From: Flavobacterium lacus
Lineage (GTDB): Bacteria; Bacteroidota; Bacteroidia; Flavobacteriales; Flavobacteriaceae
Direction of reading: 5' to 3'
NCBI RefSeq assembly: GCF_003268815.1
Contig: NZ_QLSV01000005.1
Span: 62,001 to 126,000, forward strand
DNA length: 64,000 bases
In this document: positions 34,810 through 43,594 of the stretch, piece by piece
How positions within the stretch are numbered: position 1 is the stretch's first letter
Layout: every line of letters begins with the position of its first letter
Position numbers and translations under genes: made by a program
Notes under the pieces: model-generated
Database searches by the model: none
What the model was told of the DNA's origin: nothing
What the model saw: the letters and a program-made list of their open reading frames with translations, nothing else

Positions 34810-35189
34810 TGTTTGAGATTTATTCTTTTTGTGTTTTTTATGTAATATGGAACTTTTTCCTTTTTTAAATAATTAAATAACAAATCATTATCAATTATTC
34901 CTTTATGAGCAATGAAATAATCGTTGGAATCTTTTTTATTGATATAAACTACAATCGGTTGATTTTCATTTGTTATAAAATCTCCTTCAAAATATTTTTT
35001 GGACAATGTTAATGTTGAATCCATAAGTACTTTATAGTGAATATGGTATTCTTTAATCCTGAACGCTTTATATACTATTTTAGTTTCTGTAACTAAACCC
35101 TGCTTTTTATCATAATCAGCTTCATTGAAAACTTTTTCGTTTTTACATCCAAATAGCAAGAATAAAAAAATAAGGCAAATTAGTTTCAT
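34806..35189 (-). CDS. small lipoprotein, hypothetical
   Basis: A 127-residue protein with a lipoprotein signal ending at Cys15 (LLFGCKN). The rest is a small mixed alpha/beta domain with many lysines. It is coupled to the hypothetical gene at 34267 and probably anchored in the envelope. No family is recognised. Confidence 0.6.
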   Translation of the reverse strand: MKLICLIFLFLLFGCKNEKVFNEADYDKKQGLVTETKIVYKAFRIKEYHIHYKVLMDSTLTLSKKYFEGDFITNENQPIVVYINKKDSNDYFIAHKGIIDNDLLFNYLKKEKVPYYIKNTKRINLKH

Positions 35190-35217
35190 TACTAAAAAAT
35201 TGTTTTCTATTAGTTAA

Positions 35218-35254
35218 TTACACCTGACAGGTTTTTGAAACCTGTCAGGTGTAA
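35218..35254. repeat. perfect 17-bp inverted repeat (palindromic element)
   Basis: TTACACCTGACAGGTTT (35218-35234) is followed by a TTG loop and its exact complement (35238-35254). There is no T run, so it is not a standard terminator. Similar ACCTGACAGGT palindromes are, from general knowledge, scattered in Bacteroidota genomes and behave like REP elements. Confidence 0.75.
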
Positions 35255-35305
35255 TGAATATAAATTTCAAAGTCAAAATCTATTTTTGTAGAAGTTTTAT
35301 CTTTT

Positions 35306-35383
35306 GCCACGAATCACACGAATTTCCACTAATTTTTAAAAAAAGCAATCCAAATAATTCGTGAAATTAGTGTAATTCGTGGC
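35306..35383. repeat. imperfect inverted repeat, CCACGAAT-type element
   Basis: The left arm begins GCCACGAATCACACGAATTT and the right arm ends AAATTAGTGTAATTCGTGGC at 35383. They pair with a few mismatches around an AT-rich centre. It lies 51 bases from the first palindrome and before the stop of the third ATP-grasp gene. Confidence 0.65.
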
Positions 35384-35393
35384 TAAAAAATAT

Positions 35394-36611
35394 TTAATGC
35401 AACTTTTTAACCGCTTGTTGTTGAGCCACAGTTGCAAAATCCTTCACCAATCGCTCTGCATAATCATCCAATAATTCTCGAACTCGTTCGTGTTTATCAC
35501 ACTTGACAATCAATCCCGCGTGGTATTCCAACGGCACACGGAAACATACTTCGCTATCATTAAATCCACTTAAATCAGGCTGTTCAAATTTAGATAACGT
35601 CAACACAATTCCTGCAAATTGTTTCTTTTGCGAAGGAACCTTATATTCTTTTCCTCTTACCAACGCGTCTTCAATTTTTGCCCATTCTCCCCATAAATTA
35701 ATGCCGGATGCAGCTTCCACCATTTCGGCTAAGTGAGCTCCACCCACTCGCGAAGAAGTTTCTAAAAAGTAAATTTTTCCGTCTTCATTGCATTTGATAA
35801 ACTCGGTGTGCGTAGCTCCGTGCTTCATACCAAAGGCTTTCATCACTTGTTCATTCACTTTTTTAATGGCTTTGTCATCGGCAGAATTATACGGAATATT
35901 GGCACTTCTAAAAATACCGCCACCTTGCGAAATCTCCATCGGTGTTGCCAAATATTGCGAAGTTAAACTGAACAAAACTTTACTGTTAAAATTCAATCCG
36001 TCACAATGATAAACCGCTCCAGGCTTGAATTGTTCCACTAAATATTTAATACGATTATCACCCAATTCATGGATTTTCTCCCATAATTCCTCTTTCGTAT
36101 GCACTTTCATAATTCCGGATGCAGAAGCTTCTGAACGTGGTTTTAACACCCAAGGAGGCGAAACTGTATCTGCAAAATGATTGATGTATTCATCATTAAA
36201 CAACGCACTAAAAGCCGGAACCGGGACTCCTTCGGCCTGAGCTTTGACACGCATGGCCAATTTGTCACGAAAATACCTACCGGTGGTTTGCCCCATTCCG
36301 TCTACACGCAAATTTTCACGCAAAAAGGTTGCTTTTTCTACATCAAAATCGTCTAAAGCCACAATAGCATCCACTTTTTCTGTCCGCATTAATCCGGCGA
36401 CACCATGCAAAAGCATATCCAAATCCCAATCTACATCTTGACCGGGCATATAAAAAATCTCATCAATCGAATCAAAAGCCCAAGGTTTGTCACGCAGTTT
36501 TTCGGAAGTAATCAGAAAAACTTTGTTTCCTAATTTCTTCAAATTAATTAAAAAATCATTTCCTTTAAAATAATTGGAAATACAGATGAAGGTTTTGGTA
36601 TTTTTTTCCAT
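35394..36611 (-). CDS. ATP-grasp domain protein (carbamoyl-phosphate-synthase-like)
   Basis: A 405-residue ATP-grasp protein. The pre-grasp domain opens with a Rossmann-like strand (FICISNYFKGNDF). The nucleotide-binding part contains WVLKPRSEASASGIMKV, with lysine and a small-residue loop. The magnesium-site strand is KIYFLETSSRVGGAHLAEMVEAASG, close to the biotin carboxylase and CPSase type. It probably makes an amide or peptide bond. It is coupled to the leucyl aminopeptidase gene, which ends 3 bases upstream of its start. Confidence 0.82.
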   Translation of the reverse strand: MEKNTKTFICISNYFKGNDFLINLKKLGNKVFLITSEKLRDKPWAFDSIDEIFYMPGQDVDWDLDMLLHGVAGLMRTEKVDAIVALDDFDVEKATFLRENLRVDGMGQTTGRYFRDKLAMRVKAQAEGVPVPAFSALFNDEYINHFADTVSPPWVLKPRSEASASGIMKVHTKEELWEKIHELGDNRIKYLVEQFKPGAVYHCDGLNFNSKVLFSLTSQYLATPMEISQGGGIFRSANIPYNSADDKAIKKVNEQVMKAFGMKHGATHTEFIKCNEDGKIYFLETSSRVGGAHLAEMVEAASGINLWGEWAKIEDALVRGKEYKVPSQKKQFAGIVLTLSKFEQPDLSGFNDSEVCFRVPLEYHAGLIVKCDKHERVRELLDDYAERLVKDFATVAQQQAVKKLH

Positions 36612-36614
36612 AAA

Positions 36615-38027
36615 TTATTGGTTTTCAATAAAATTAGTAATTAAATGCACGCCAAAAGCCGTAGCGTGTTTGGTTTTGGCAAATTCATCATCCACGAAAG
36701 TGACACCGGCAATATCTAGATGTGCCCAAGAACTATGATTCTCGGTAAAGAATTCTAAAAATTTGGCAGCAGAAATTGCTCCGGCCACCAGTTTACCTGA
36801 ATAATTTTTTACATCGGCAATTTCACTTTCAATATCCGATTTGTAGGCATCCCACAACGGTAATGGCCACAAACGCTCTCCTATTCCATCGCCAGCTTGT
36901 TGTAATTGTTTTGACAAAGATTCATTATTTGTAAACAAAGCTCCACATTCATTTCCAAAAGTCGCCACGCTGCTTCCGGTTAACGTAGCTAAATCAATAA
37001 CCGTTTCCGGATTGAAATTTTTGATTAAATAGGATAAACCGTCGGCTAAAATCAATCTTCCTTCAGCATCCGTATCAATAATTTCGATGGAATGGCCGCT
37101 GTAGCTTCCAATTACATCACTCGGCAAAAATGAATTGGCATCCACCGAATTTTCACAAGCCGGAACAATCGCCGTCACTCGGTAAGGAAGTTGTAAATCG
37201 GCAATCAATTGCATCGCTCCCAAAACCGCTGCAGCACCCGCCATATCACATTTCATATGAACCATTCCGGCCGTTTTTATATTGAGTCCGCCGGTGTCGA
37301 ACGTGATGCCTTTTCCAACCAAACCGATGTGCTTTTTAGCATTTTTGGGTTGATAATCCATGATGATGAATTGGGATTCATTGGCACTTCCTTTTCCTAC
37401 GGAAACAAAGGCATCTAATCCTATTTCTTTGGCTTTTTGCTGACCGAAAACTTCAACTGCAAACCCAAATTTATTTCCAGTATCAATCGCCCAATTCGCT
37501 AAATGTTTCGGGGTAATTTTATTTGGCGGTAAATCAACTAAATTAAAAGTTTCTACTTGAGCGTTGGCAATTTTTAAACCACGCTCTACGGCGTTTTCTT
37601 TAGTCTGGGTTGATATAACATTCAGTACACAATCTGCATTCAATAATGGATGAACTACATTTTCTTTTTTATAGTGGCCTAATCGATACGTACCCAAAAC
37701 CAGACCATTGATGACTGCTGATGTCCAATCATCGTTAAAAAAATCGGGGATAAACAATGATGTTTCGCTTTTAAAAAAAGCATCCTTTTGATGGCTGACT
37801 CTTCTAAAAATCTTTTTTAGACTACTAAAATCAGGGGTTTTTCCCAAGCCAATAAAAAGGTAAATTACACCTACCTTTTCCACGATATAAGTGGTATCTT
37901 TTTTTCCTGAAAAAACAGCGTTTGAAACGGCTATTGATAAAAACTGAACCGTTTCATCCGTTTCTAAAACGGGAACAAGAACTAAATTTTCTGTTGAAGT
38001 AACTTTTTGTAAATAATTTATTTTCAT
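36615..38027 (-). CDS. M17 leucyl aminopeptidase family protein
   Basis: A 470-residue metallopeptidase. M17 signatures are clear: VGKGITFDTGGLNIK (zinc and catalytic lysine region), HMKCDMAGAAAVLG and the family signature in DTDAEGRLILADGL. No signal peptide is seen, so it is cytoplasmic, probably hexameric. It releases N-terminal residues from peptides. Placed between an ATP-grasp ligase and an esterase, it may process or degrade the island's peptide product rather than act in general turnover. Confidence 0.92.
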   Translation of the reverse strand: MKINYLQKVTSTENLVLVPVLETDETVQFLSIAVSNAVFSGKKDTTYIVEKVGVIYLFIGLGKTPDFSSLKKIFRRVSHQKDAFFKSETSLFIPDFFNDDWTSAVINGLVLGTYRLGHYKKENVVHPLLNADCVLNVISTQTKENAVERGLKIANAQVETFNLVDLPPNKITPKHLANWAIDTGNKFGFAVEVFGQQKAKEIGLDAFVSVGKGSANESQFIIMDYQPKNAKKHIGLVGKGITFDTGGLNIKTAGMVHMKCDMAGAAAVLGAMQLIADLQLPYRVTAIVPACENSVDANSFLPSDVIGSYSGHSIEIIDTDAEGRLILADGLSYLIKNFNPETVIDLATLTGSSVATFGNECGALFTNNESLSKQLQQAGDGIGERLWPLPLWDAYKSDIESEIADVKNYSGKLVAGAISAAKFLEFFTENHSSWAHLDIAGVTFVDDEFAKTKHATAFGVHLITNFIENQ

Positions 38028-38034
38028 AGTTTTA

Positions 38035-39174
38035 TTATTCTTCTTTAGTGCTAAAATATAGCCATTCTATCGCTTTTGGAAATTCATCACTCCAATAGAC
38101 TTCGTTGTGTTTTCCTAGTTGGTTGATGCTTAATCGGATTTTCATTTTATCGTTCAACGCATCTTTTTTGAGCAAGCGTTTTTTAAAATTCTTGACATGG
38201 TCAAGCATAGTAGCACTTTCATCGCCACCGGCATACAAATAAATTCGTGTATCTTGTGGCTCATCCATATCTAAGAAAGACAATTTAATTTTGGGAACCA
38301 CCCACAGCGATGGTGAAAAAATCATCAGTTTTCCAAAGACTTCCGGATACATAATTCCACTAAAAATACTAACTAATCCACCCATTGAACTACCGCCAAT
38401 TCCGGTGTATTCCCGCTCGGGTTTTGTTCTGAAATTATCATCAATAAATGGTTTTAACGTATCGGTTAAAAAACGAATGTACTTTTTTCCTTGACCAGAT
38501 CCTAAAACCGTATTGCCCACATTATATTCTATTATACGCTCATTATCTGCATGTTCCACAGCAACAACGATAATGTTTCCAATATTGTATTCTGCCATTA
38601 CGGCTAATTTTTTATCAATTTCCCAATTACCATACTGAGCTTTTTCGTTGAATAAATTCTGAGCATCTTGCAAATACATCACCGGATAATGTACGGTTGA
38701 TGTTTCATAATCATGTGGCAATAGGGCCCAAACTTTTCGTTTTTTATTCAATTGCGGAATTTCAAATTCTTCTGAAACTAAATGCACTTTGGGCAAAAAA
38801 TTGGTTTTAAAAGGCAACCAATTGTGTCGCCATTTTGCTACGTGTTCCTTTTTAACGCCGCTATGTTGTTTACAAGAACGATTTTCTGTCCGATTTCCAT
38901 ATTTATCAATTTCAACTTCGCTCCAATCGCCGCGAGTAAATTTGTACAAAAGTTCGTCGGGATACTTAAAATCAAATGGAAATTTATAGTGATAAAGGCC
39001 TTTTCCGACCTTTTCCATTAAAAAATGTTTGTCTTGCGTAATCCAATTGTTAAAATTTCCGGATATATAAACTGGCCGATCGTCATCTTCATCGGTGGTT
39101 AAAAGCAAATTAAGTTGGGGTTCAATAATTTCTTTTTCAGGCCGTTGTGGTAGTATATTTTCTGCTGGCTTCAT
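38035..39174 (-). CDS. esterase with N-terminal glycogen-binding (CBM48/AMPK-like) domain
   Basis: A 379-residue protein. Residues about 20-115 resemble the AMPK/CBM48 Ig-like module (PVYISGNFNNW, YHYKFPFDF). Residues about 130-375 are a putative-esterase/enterochelin-esterase-type alpha/beta hydrolase with Ser263 in GIGGSSMGG. No signal peptide is seen. It is the first gene of the minus-strand arm, 7 bases before the M17 gene. It pairs with the plus-strand esterase at 28656. Its substrate is unknown. Confidence 0.85.
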   Translation of the reverse strand: MKPAENILPQRPEKEIIEPQLNLLLTTDEDDDRPVYISGNFNNWITQDKHFLMEKVGKGLYHYKFPFDFKYPDELLYKFTRGDWSEVEIDKYGNRTENRSCKQHSGVKKEHVAKWRHNWLPFKTNFLPKVHLVSEEFEIPQLNKKRKVWALLPHDYETSTVHYPVMYLQDAQNLFNEKAQYGNWEIDKKLAVMAEYNIGNIIVVAVEHADNERIIEYNVGNTVLGSGQGKKYIRFLTDTLKPFIDDNFRTKPEREYTGIGGSSMGGLVSIFSGIMYPEVFGKLMIFSPSLWVVPKIKLSFLDMDEPQDTRIYLYAGGDESATMLDHVKNFKKRLLKKDALNDKMKIRLSINQLGKHNEVYWSDEFPKAIEWLYFSTKEE

Positions 39175-39390
39175 GCAATCTTTTTAATCGTAATCGTAAC
39201 TATTTATAAAAAGTAAATATAGGTTTTTGAGTTGTGATTAAAAATATTTTTTAACAGAATTTTGAAAAATGCAAGAATAATGAGTAATCGAATTAAATAG
39301 TAACAATTAAATAAATTTGAGTATTAATTTCATTCAAAAATCGTATTATTTTTAATAAATTAGCCACTTCAATTTTTACACAACAAACTA

Positions 39391-40473
39391 ATGAAAAATA
39401 CAGCATTAACGCACATTCACGAAAGTCTAGGAGCTAAATTAGTACCATTTGCCGGCTATAACATGCCGGTTCAATATGAAGGAGTAACCGTTGAACACGA
39501 AACCGTGCGTAATGGCGTAGGTGTTTTTGACGTGTCGCACATGGGTGAGTTTTTACTTACCGGTCCGAATGCTTTGGCTTTGATTCAAAAAGTAACTTCC
39601 AACGATGCTTCTACTTTAACTATCGGTAAAGCTCAATACTCTTGCTTACCTAATAATCAAGGTGGTATTGTGGATGATTTAATTGTTTATAAAATAAAAG
39701 AAGAGCAATATTTATTGGTTGTCAATGCATCTAATATTGACAAAGATTGGGATTGGATTTCCTCGCACAATGATTTAGGTGTAGAAATGAATAACATTTC
39801 AGAAGATTATTCTTTACTGGCCATTCAAGGTCCAAAAGCGGTGGAAGCAATGCAATCGTTGACATCTATCGATTTATCTGAAATTAAATATTACCATTTT
39901 GAAGTCGCTGATTTTGCCGGAATTGAAAATGTAATCATTTCTGCAACTGGGTACACGGGTTCAGGCGGATTTGAAATTTATTGTAAAAATTCGGAAGTAG
40001 AACAAATTTGGAACAAAGTATTTGAAGCCGGTGCATCGTTCGGAATCAAGCCAATCGGATTGGCAGCCAGAGATACGTTACGTTTAGAAATGGGCTTTTG
40101 TTTGTATGGAAACGACATCAATGACACCACTTCACCATTAGAAGCCGGTTTGGGATGGATTACCAAATTCACAAAAGAATTTACCAATTCTGAAAATTTG
40201 AAAAAGCAAAAAGAAGAAGGTGTAACCAAAAAATTAGTTGGTTTCGAATTGTTGGAACGAGGAATTCCACGTCACGACTACGAAATTGTGGATGCTGACG
40301 GAAATAATATCGGAATCGTAACTTCAGGAACCATGGCTCCAACCGTTGGAAAAGGAATCGGAATGGGTTATGTGAAAACAGCATTTTCAAGCCCTGATTC
40401 TGAAATCTACATTCAAATCAGAAATAATAAAGTAAAAGCCAAGGTAGTGAAAATGCCGTTTTATAAAAAGTAA
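39391..40473 (+). CDS. gcvT: aminomethyltransferase (glycine cleavage T protein)
   Basis: A 360-residue protein matching full-length GcvT. Conserved features are [14 protein letters not shown] at the N-terminus, [10 protein letters not shown], and the folate-binding region with [13 protein letters not shown] and [11 protein letters not shown]. It takes the aminomethyl group from lipoylated GcvH, releasing ammonia and forming 5,10-methylene-THF. It is a single gene here; the other glycine-cleavage genes are not in the window. Confidence 0.96.
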   Translation: MKNTALTHIHESLGAKLVPFAGYNMPVQYEGVTVEHETVRNGVGVFDVSHMGEFLLTGPNALALIQKVTSNDASTLTIGKAQYSCLPNNQGGIVDDLIVYKIKEEQYLLVVNASNIDKDWDWISSHNDLGVEMNNISEDYSLLAIQGPKAVEAMQSLTSIDLSEIKYYHFEVADFAGIENVIISATGYTGSGGFEIYCKNSEVEQIWNKVFEAGASFGIKPIGLAARDTLRLEMGFCLYGNDINDTTSPLEAGLGWITKFTKEFTNSENLKKQKEEGVTKKLVGFELLERGIPRHDYEIVDADGNNIGIVTSGTMAPTVGKGIGMGYVKTAFSSPDSEIYIQIRNNKVKAKVVKMPFYKK

Positions 40474-40478
40474 AAGAT

Positions 40479-40508
40479 TTTGAAATAACGGTTTAAGTAT
40501 TATTTTTG
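40479..40508 (+). promoter_or_regulatory. promoter of the YebC-family gene
   Basis: TTTG (40479-40482), an 18-base spacer and TATTTTTG (40501-40508) match the Bacteroidetes promoter, one base short in spacing. It starts 5 bases after the gcvT stop. Confidence 0.65.
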
Positions 40509-40560
40509 TATCACAATTTTAAACTGATCAACGAAAAACAGAATATTGAAATAAAAAGCA

Positions 40561-41271
40561 ATGGGAAGAGCATTTGAATTTAGAAAAGCACGAAAAATGA
40601 AACGTTGGTCAGCGATGGCTAAAACGTTCACCAGAATAGGAAAAGACATTGTAATGGCTGTGAAAGAAGGTGGTCCGAATGCGGAAACCAACTCTCGTTT
40701 ACGTGCGGTTATTCAGAATGCTAAGGCTGCCAACATGCCGAAAGACAATGTGGAACGAGCAATTAAAAAAGCGTCAGACAAAGACACAGCCAACTTTAAA
40801 GAAGTTTTGTTCGAAGGGTATGCACCGCATGGAATTGCTATTTTGATTGAAACAGCCACAGACAATAACAATAGAACGGTAGCCAACATCCGCAGTTATT
40901 TCAACAAATGTAACGGAACGATGGGCACACAAGGTTCTGTTGAATTTATGTTTGATCATACATGTAACTTCAGAATTCCTGCTGAAGGGCAAAATGTAGA
41001 CGATTTAGAATTAGAAATGATTGATTTTGGTGTAGAAGAAATTTTTGCAGATGAAGACGGAATTCTAATGTATGCACCTTTTGAAAGCTTTGGAGCCATC
41101 CAAAAAGAATTGGAAAATAGAAATATAGAAATCTTATCATCGGGATTTGAAAGAATTCCACAAATCACCAAAGAAGTGACTGCTGAACAAATGGCTGACG
41201 TAGAAAAACTTTTAGAAAAAATTGAAGAAGATGACGATGTGATGAATGTGTATCACACGATGCAGGAATAA
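40561..41271 (+). CDS. YebC/PmpR family regulatory protein
   Basis: A 236-residue protein with the family's N-terminal GRAFEFRKARKMKRW segment and the Gly-Thr-rich KCNGTMGTQGSVEFMF region. The family includes transcriptional regulators and, as shown for related proteins, factors that help ribosomes through proline-rich stretches. It is flanked by its own promoter and terminator, so it is a single-gene unit. Confidence 0.93.
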   Translation: MGRAFEFRKARKMKRWSAMAKTFTRIGKDIVMAVKEGGPNAETNSRLRAVIQNAKAANMPKDNVERAIKKASDKDTANFKEVLFEGYAPHGIAILIETATDNNNRTVANIRSYFNKCNGTMGTQGSVEFMFDHTCNFRIPAEGQNVDDLELEMIDFGVEEIFADEDGILMYAPFESFGAIQKELENRNIEILSSGFERIPQITKEVTAEQMADVEKLLEKIEEDDDVMNVYHTMQE

Positions 41272-41291
41272 TACAGATTAAAATACATTTT

Positions 41292-41317
41292 AAAACTCTC
41301 TATCAGGAGAGTTTTTT
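41292..41317 (+). terminator. rho-independent terminator of the YebC-family gene
   Basis: The stem AAAACTCTC/GAGAGTTTT (41292-41300 and 41307-41315) with a 6-base loop is followed by T residues, 20 bases after the stop. Confidence 0.9.
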
Positions 41318-41393
41318 AGTTTTTAATTGGCTGGAATTTATATAATGTTCATTCACCTAATTACTTTAAAATTATTTACTTTGCATAAAAATA

Positions 41394-43178
41394 ATGGCTC
41401 GATTTAAAGAAAACGATTTACCCAAAGCAAAAATAACTGCCTCATCACTAAGCAAAGCATTGCTACTATTTAAGTATGCCGATACCCATCGATGGAAATT
41501 TTTTATCGGTTTAATTTTTCTTTTATTAACCGGCGGTACTGCCCTAGCCTTCCCTAAATTAATGGGAATGCTTGTCGATTGTGTTAAAGACAAAGATATA
41601 AATGCAGCTAATAACGTTGCCTTAGGTCTCATTGGAATACTATTTTTACAATCCTTTTTTTCATTTTTCAGGGTATATTTATTTGTGAATTTTACCGAAA
41701 ACACGTTAGCCAATTTACGTTTTGCCTTGTATTCCAATTTAATAAAACTTCCGATGAACTTTTTCTCCCAAAAACGAGTGGGTGAATTAAACAGTCGCAT
41801 CAGTTCGGATATTAATCAAATTCAAGATACATTAACAACTACTATAGCCGAATTTTTAAGACAGTTTATTCTGATTATTGGTGGTGTCATCCTATTAGCG
41901 AGTGAAAGTATTAAATTGACCTTGATGATGTTGGCTGTTGTCCCTTTGGTAGCTGCCGCTGCAGTCATATTCGGTCGTTTCATCCGCAAATACTCTAAGA
42001 AAGTTCAAGACCAAGTCGCCGAAAGTCAGGTGATTGTTGAAGAAACATTACAAGGCATTAGCAATGTCAAAGCTTTTGCGAACGAATGGTATGAAATTGC
42101 TCGTTATCGAGGTAAAATAAATGAAATTGTATCAATTGCAATCAAAGGTGGTCAGTATCGTGGCTATTTTGCTTCCTTCATTATTTTTTGTTTGTTTGGT
42201 GCTATTGTCGCTGTTGTGTGGTTTGGTGTTACTTTAAGTATTAATGGAGAAATGTCTGTTGGACAATTAATTACATTCGTATTATATTCCACTTTTGTAG
42301 GAGCCTCTTTTGGTGGAATTGCCGAGTTGTATGCTCAAATTCAAAAGGCTGTTGGTGCAACCGAGAGGGTTTTTGAATTATTGGACGAACAACCGGAAAA
42401 CATCAATGGCAAGCAACCTATTGTTTCTGAAAAAATTAAAGGAAATGTAACTTTTAAAAATGTGAGTTTTAGTTATCCCTCTCGTAAAGAAATTAAGGTT
42501 TTAAAAGATGTTTCATTTACTGCAAAATTTGGTCAAAAAATTGCACTGGTTGGACCTAGTGGTGCTGGTAAGTCTACAATTTCGGCCTTACTGCTTCGTT
42601 TTTATGATTTAAACTCTGGAGAAATTTTAATTGATGATAAAGACATCTACTCCTACGATTTGGAGCAACTGCGAGGAAATATGAGTATTGTTCCGCAAGA
42701 TGTCATCCTTTTTGGTGGAAGCATCAAAGAAAATATTGCCTATGGAAAACCAGATGCTACCTTTGAAGAAATAAAAATAGCAGCTCAACAAGCCAATGCG
42801 TTAGATTTCATTACCGGTTTTCCCGAACAATTTGAAACCTTAGTGGGCGAACGAGGAATTAAATTATCGGGTGGTCAACGGCAACGAATTGCTATTGCTC
42901 GGGCATTACTAAAAAATCCGAGTATCTTAATTTTAGATGAAGCAACCTCGTCTTTAGATAGTGAAAGTGAAAAACTGGTTCAGGAAGCGTTAGAAACCTT
43001 AATGAAAGGTAGAACGAGTATCATTATTGCTCATCGGTTAGCGACCATTAGAAGTGCGGATACAATTTTTGTGCTTAATAATGGAGTGATTGCTGAGCAA
43101 GGCACGCACAAAGAACTTTTAGAAATTGAAAGTGGTATTTATAAAAATCTGAGTAGCCTTCAGTTTTCGGAGTACTAA
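41394..43178 (+). CDS. ABC transporter, fused permease/ATPase (MsbA-like)
   Basis: A 594-residue half-transporter. Six membrane helices occupy about residues 35-330; the ATPase domain follows, with Walker A GPSGAGKST at 387-395, the LSGGQ signature at 491-495 and Walker B ILILDEATSSLD. This layout fits an inner-membrane homodimeric exporter of lipids, drugs or peptides. It is a single gene, so the cargo cannot be inferred from context. Confidence 0.9.
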   Translation: MARFKENDLPKAKITASSLSKALLLFKYADTHRWKFFIGLIFLLLTGGTALAFPKLMGMLVDCVKDKDINAANNVALGLIGILFLQSFFSFFRVYLFVNFTENTLANLRFALYSNLIKLPMNFFSQKRVGELNSRISSDINQIQDTLTTTIAEFLRQFILIIGGVILLASESIKLTLMMLAVVPLVAAAAVIFGRFIRKYSKKVQDQVAESQVIVEETLQGISNVKAFANEWYEIARYRGKINEIVSIAIKGGQYRGYFASFIIFCLFGAIVAVVWFGVTLSINGEMSVGQLITFVLYSTFVGASFGGIAELYAQIQKAVGATERVFELLDEQPENINGKQPIVSEKIKGNVTFKNVSFSYPSRKEIKVLKDVSFTAKFGQKIALVGPSGAGKSTISALLLRFYDLNSGEILIDDKDIYSYDLEQLRGNMSIVPQDVILFGGSIKENIAYGKPDATFEEIKIAAQQANALDFITGFPEQFETLVGERGIKLSGGQRQRIAIARALLKNPSILILDEATSSLDSESEKLVQEALETLMKGRTSIIIAHRLATIRSADTIFVLNNGVIAEQGTHKELLEIESGIYKNLSSLQFSEY

Positions 43179-43237
43179 ATCATCTTTTCAATAAAAAGAA
43201 CTCGTTCTTTATTTAAATCCTCAGGTAATTTTCAGGT

Positions 43238-43591
43238 TTATTTTGATTTGTTAATTGATGTTTTGAACCTATCAACTAGCATTTCAGCTTCTCTTCTATC
43301 AACTTTAAAAAGTAGTATTTCAATCGTAGAATTCTTTGTCTGAATGATTAATTTATCTTTTTCTTTGTAATTACTGAAACTACTAAAATCAAAAATTAAA
43401 TCAATAATCAGACTAAAAATTGAAATAAACCAGTTGGTTTTGCCTCTTACTATTTCAACAGAAATAATCGAATTAAATGTCAACAAGCTATTGTTTGAGG
43501 GATTATCATTGTCAATTAAACGAAAATCATTTTCATTCAATGTAAATTCTAACAGCGGTTTCTTTCTTAATTGATAAATTTTTGTACTCAT
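43238..43591 (-). CDS. hypothetical protein with one membrane segment
   Basis: A 117-residue protein with a central hydrophobic stretch (NWFISIFSLIIDLIFDFSSF) between two beta-rich parts, possibly a small membrane-associated PH-like fold. It is not recognised. Its start lies 3 bases downstream of the RNA methyltransferase stop, so the two are probably co-transcribed. Confidence 0.55.
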   Translation of the reverse strand: MSTKIYQLRKKPLLEFTLNENDFRLIDNDNPSNNSLLTFNSIISVEIVRGKTNWFISIFSLIIDLIFDFSSFSNYKEKDKLIIQTKNSTIEILLFKVDRREAEMLVDRFKTSINKSK

Positions 43592-43594
43592 AAA

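Noticed and set aside
39202-39235. Promoter for the esterase/M17/ATP-grasp operon
   Set aside because: TATATTTA on the minus strand has one mismatch in a fixed base and no TTTG at the right distance.
43195-43210. Hairpin AAAGAAC-TC-GTTCTTT between convergent genes as a terminator
   Set aside because: Seven base pairs, mostly AT, with a 2-base loop and no T run; too weak.
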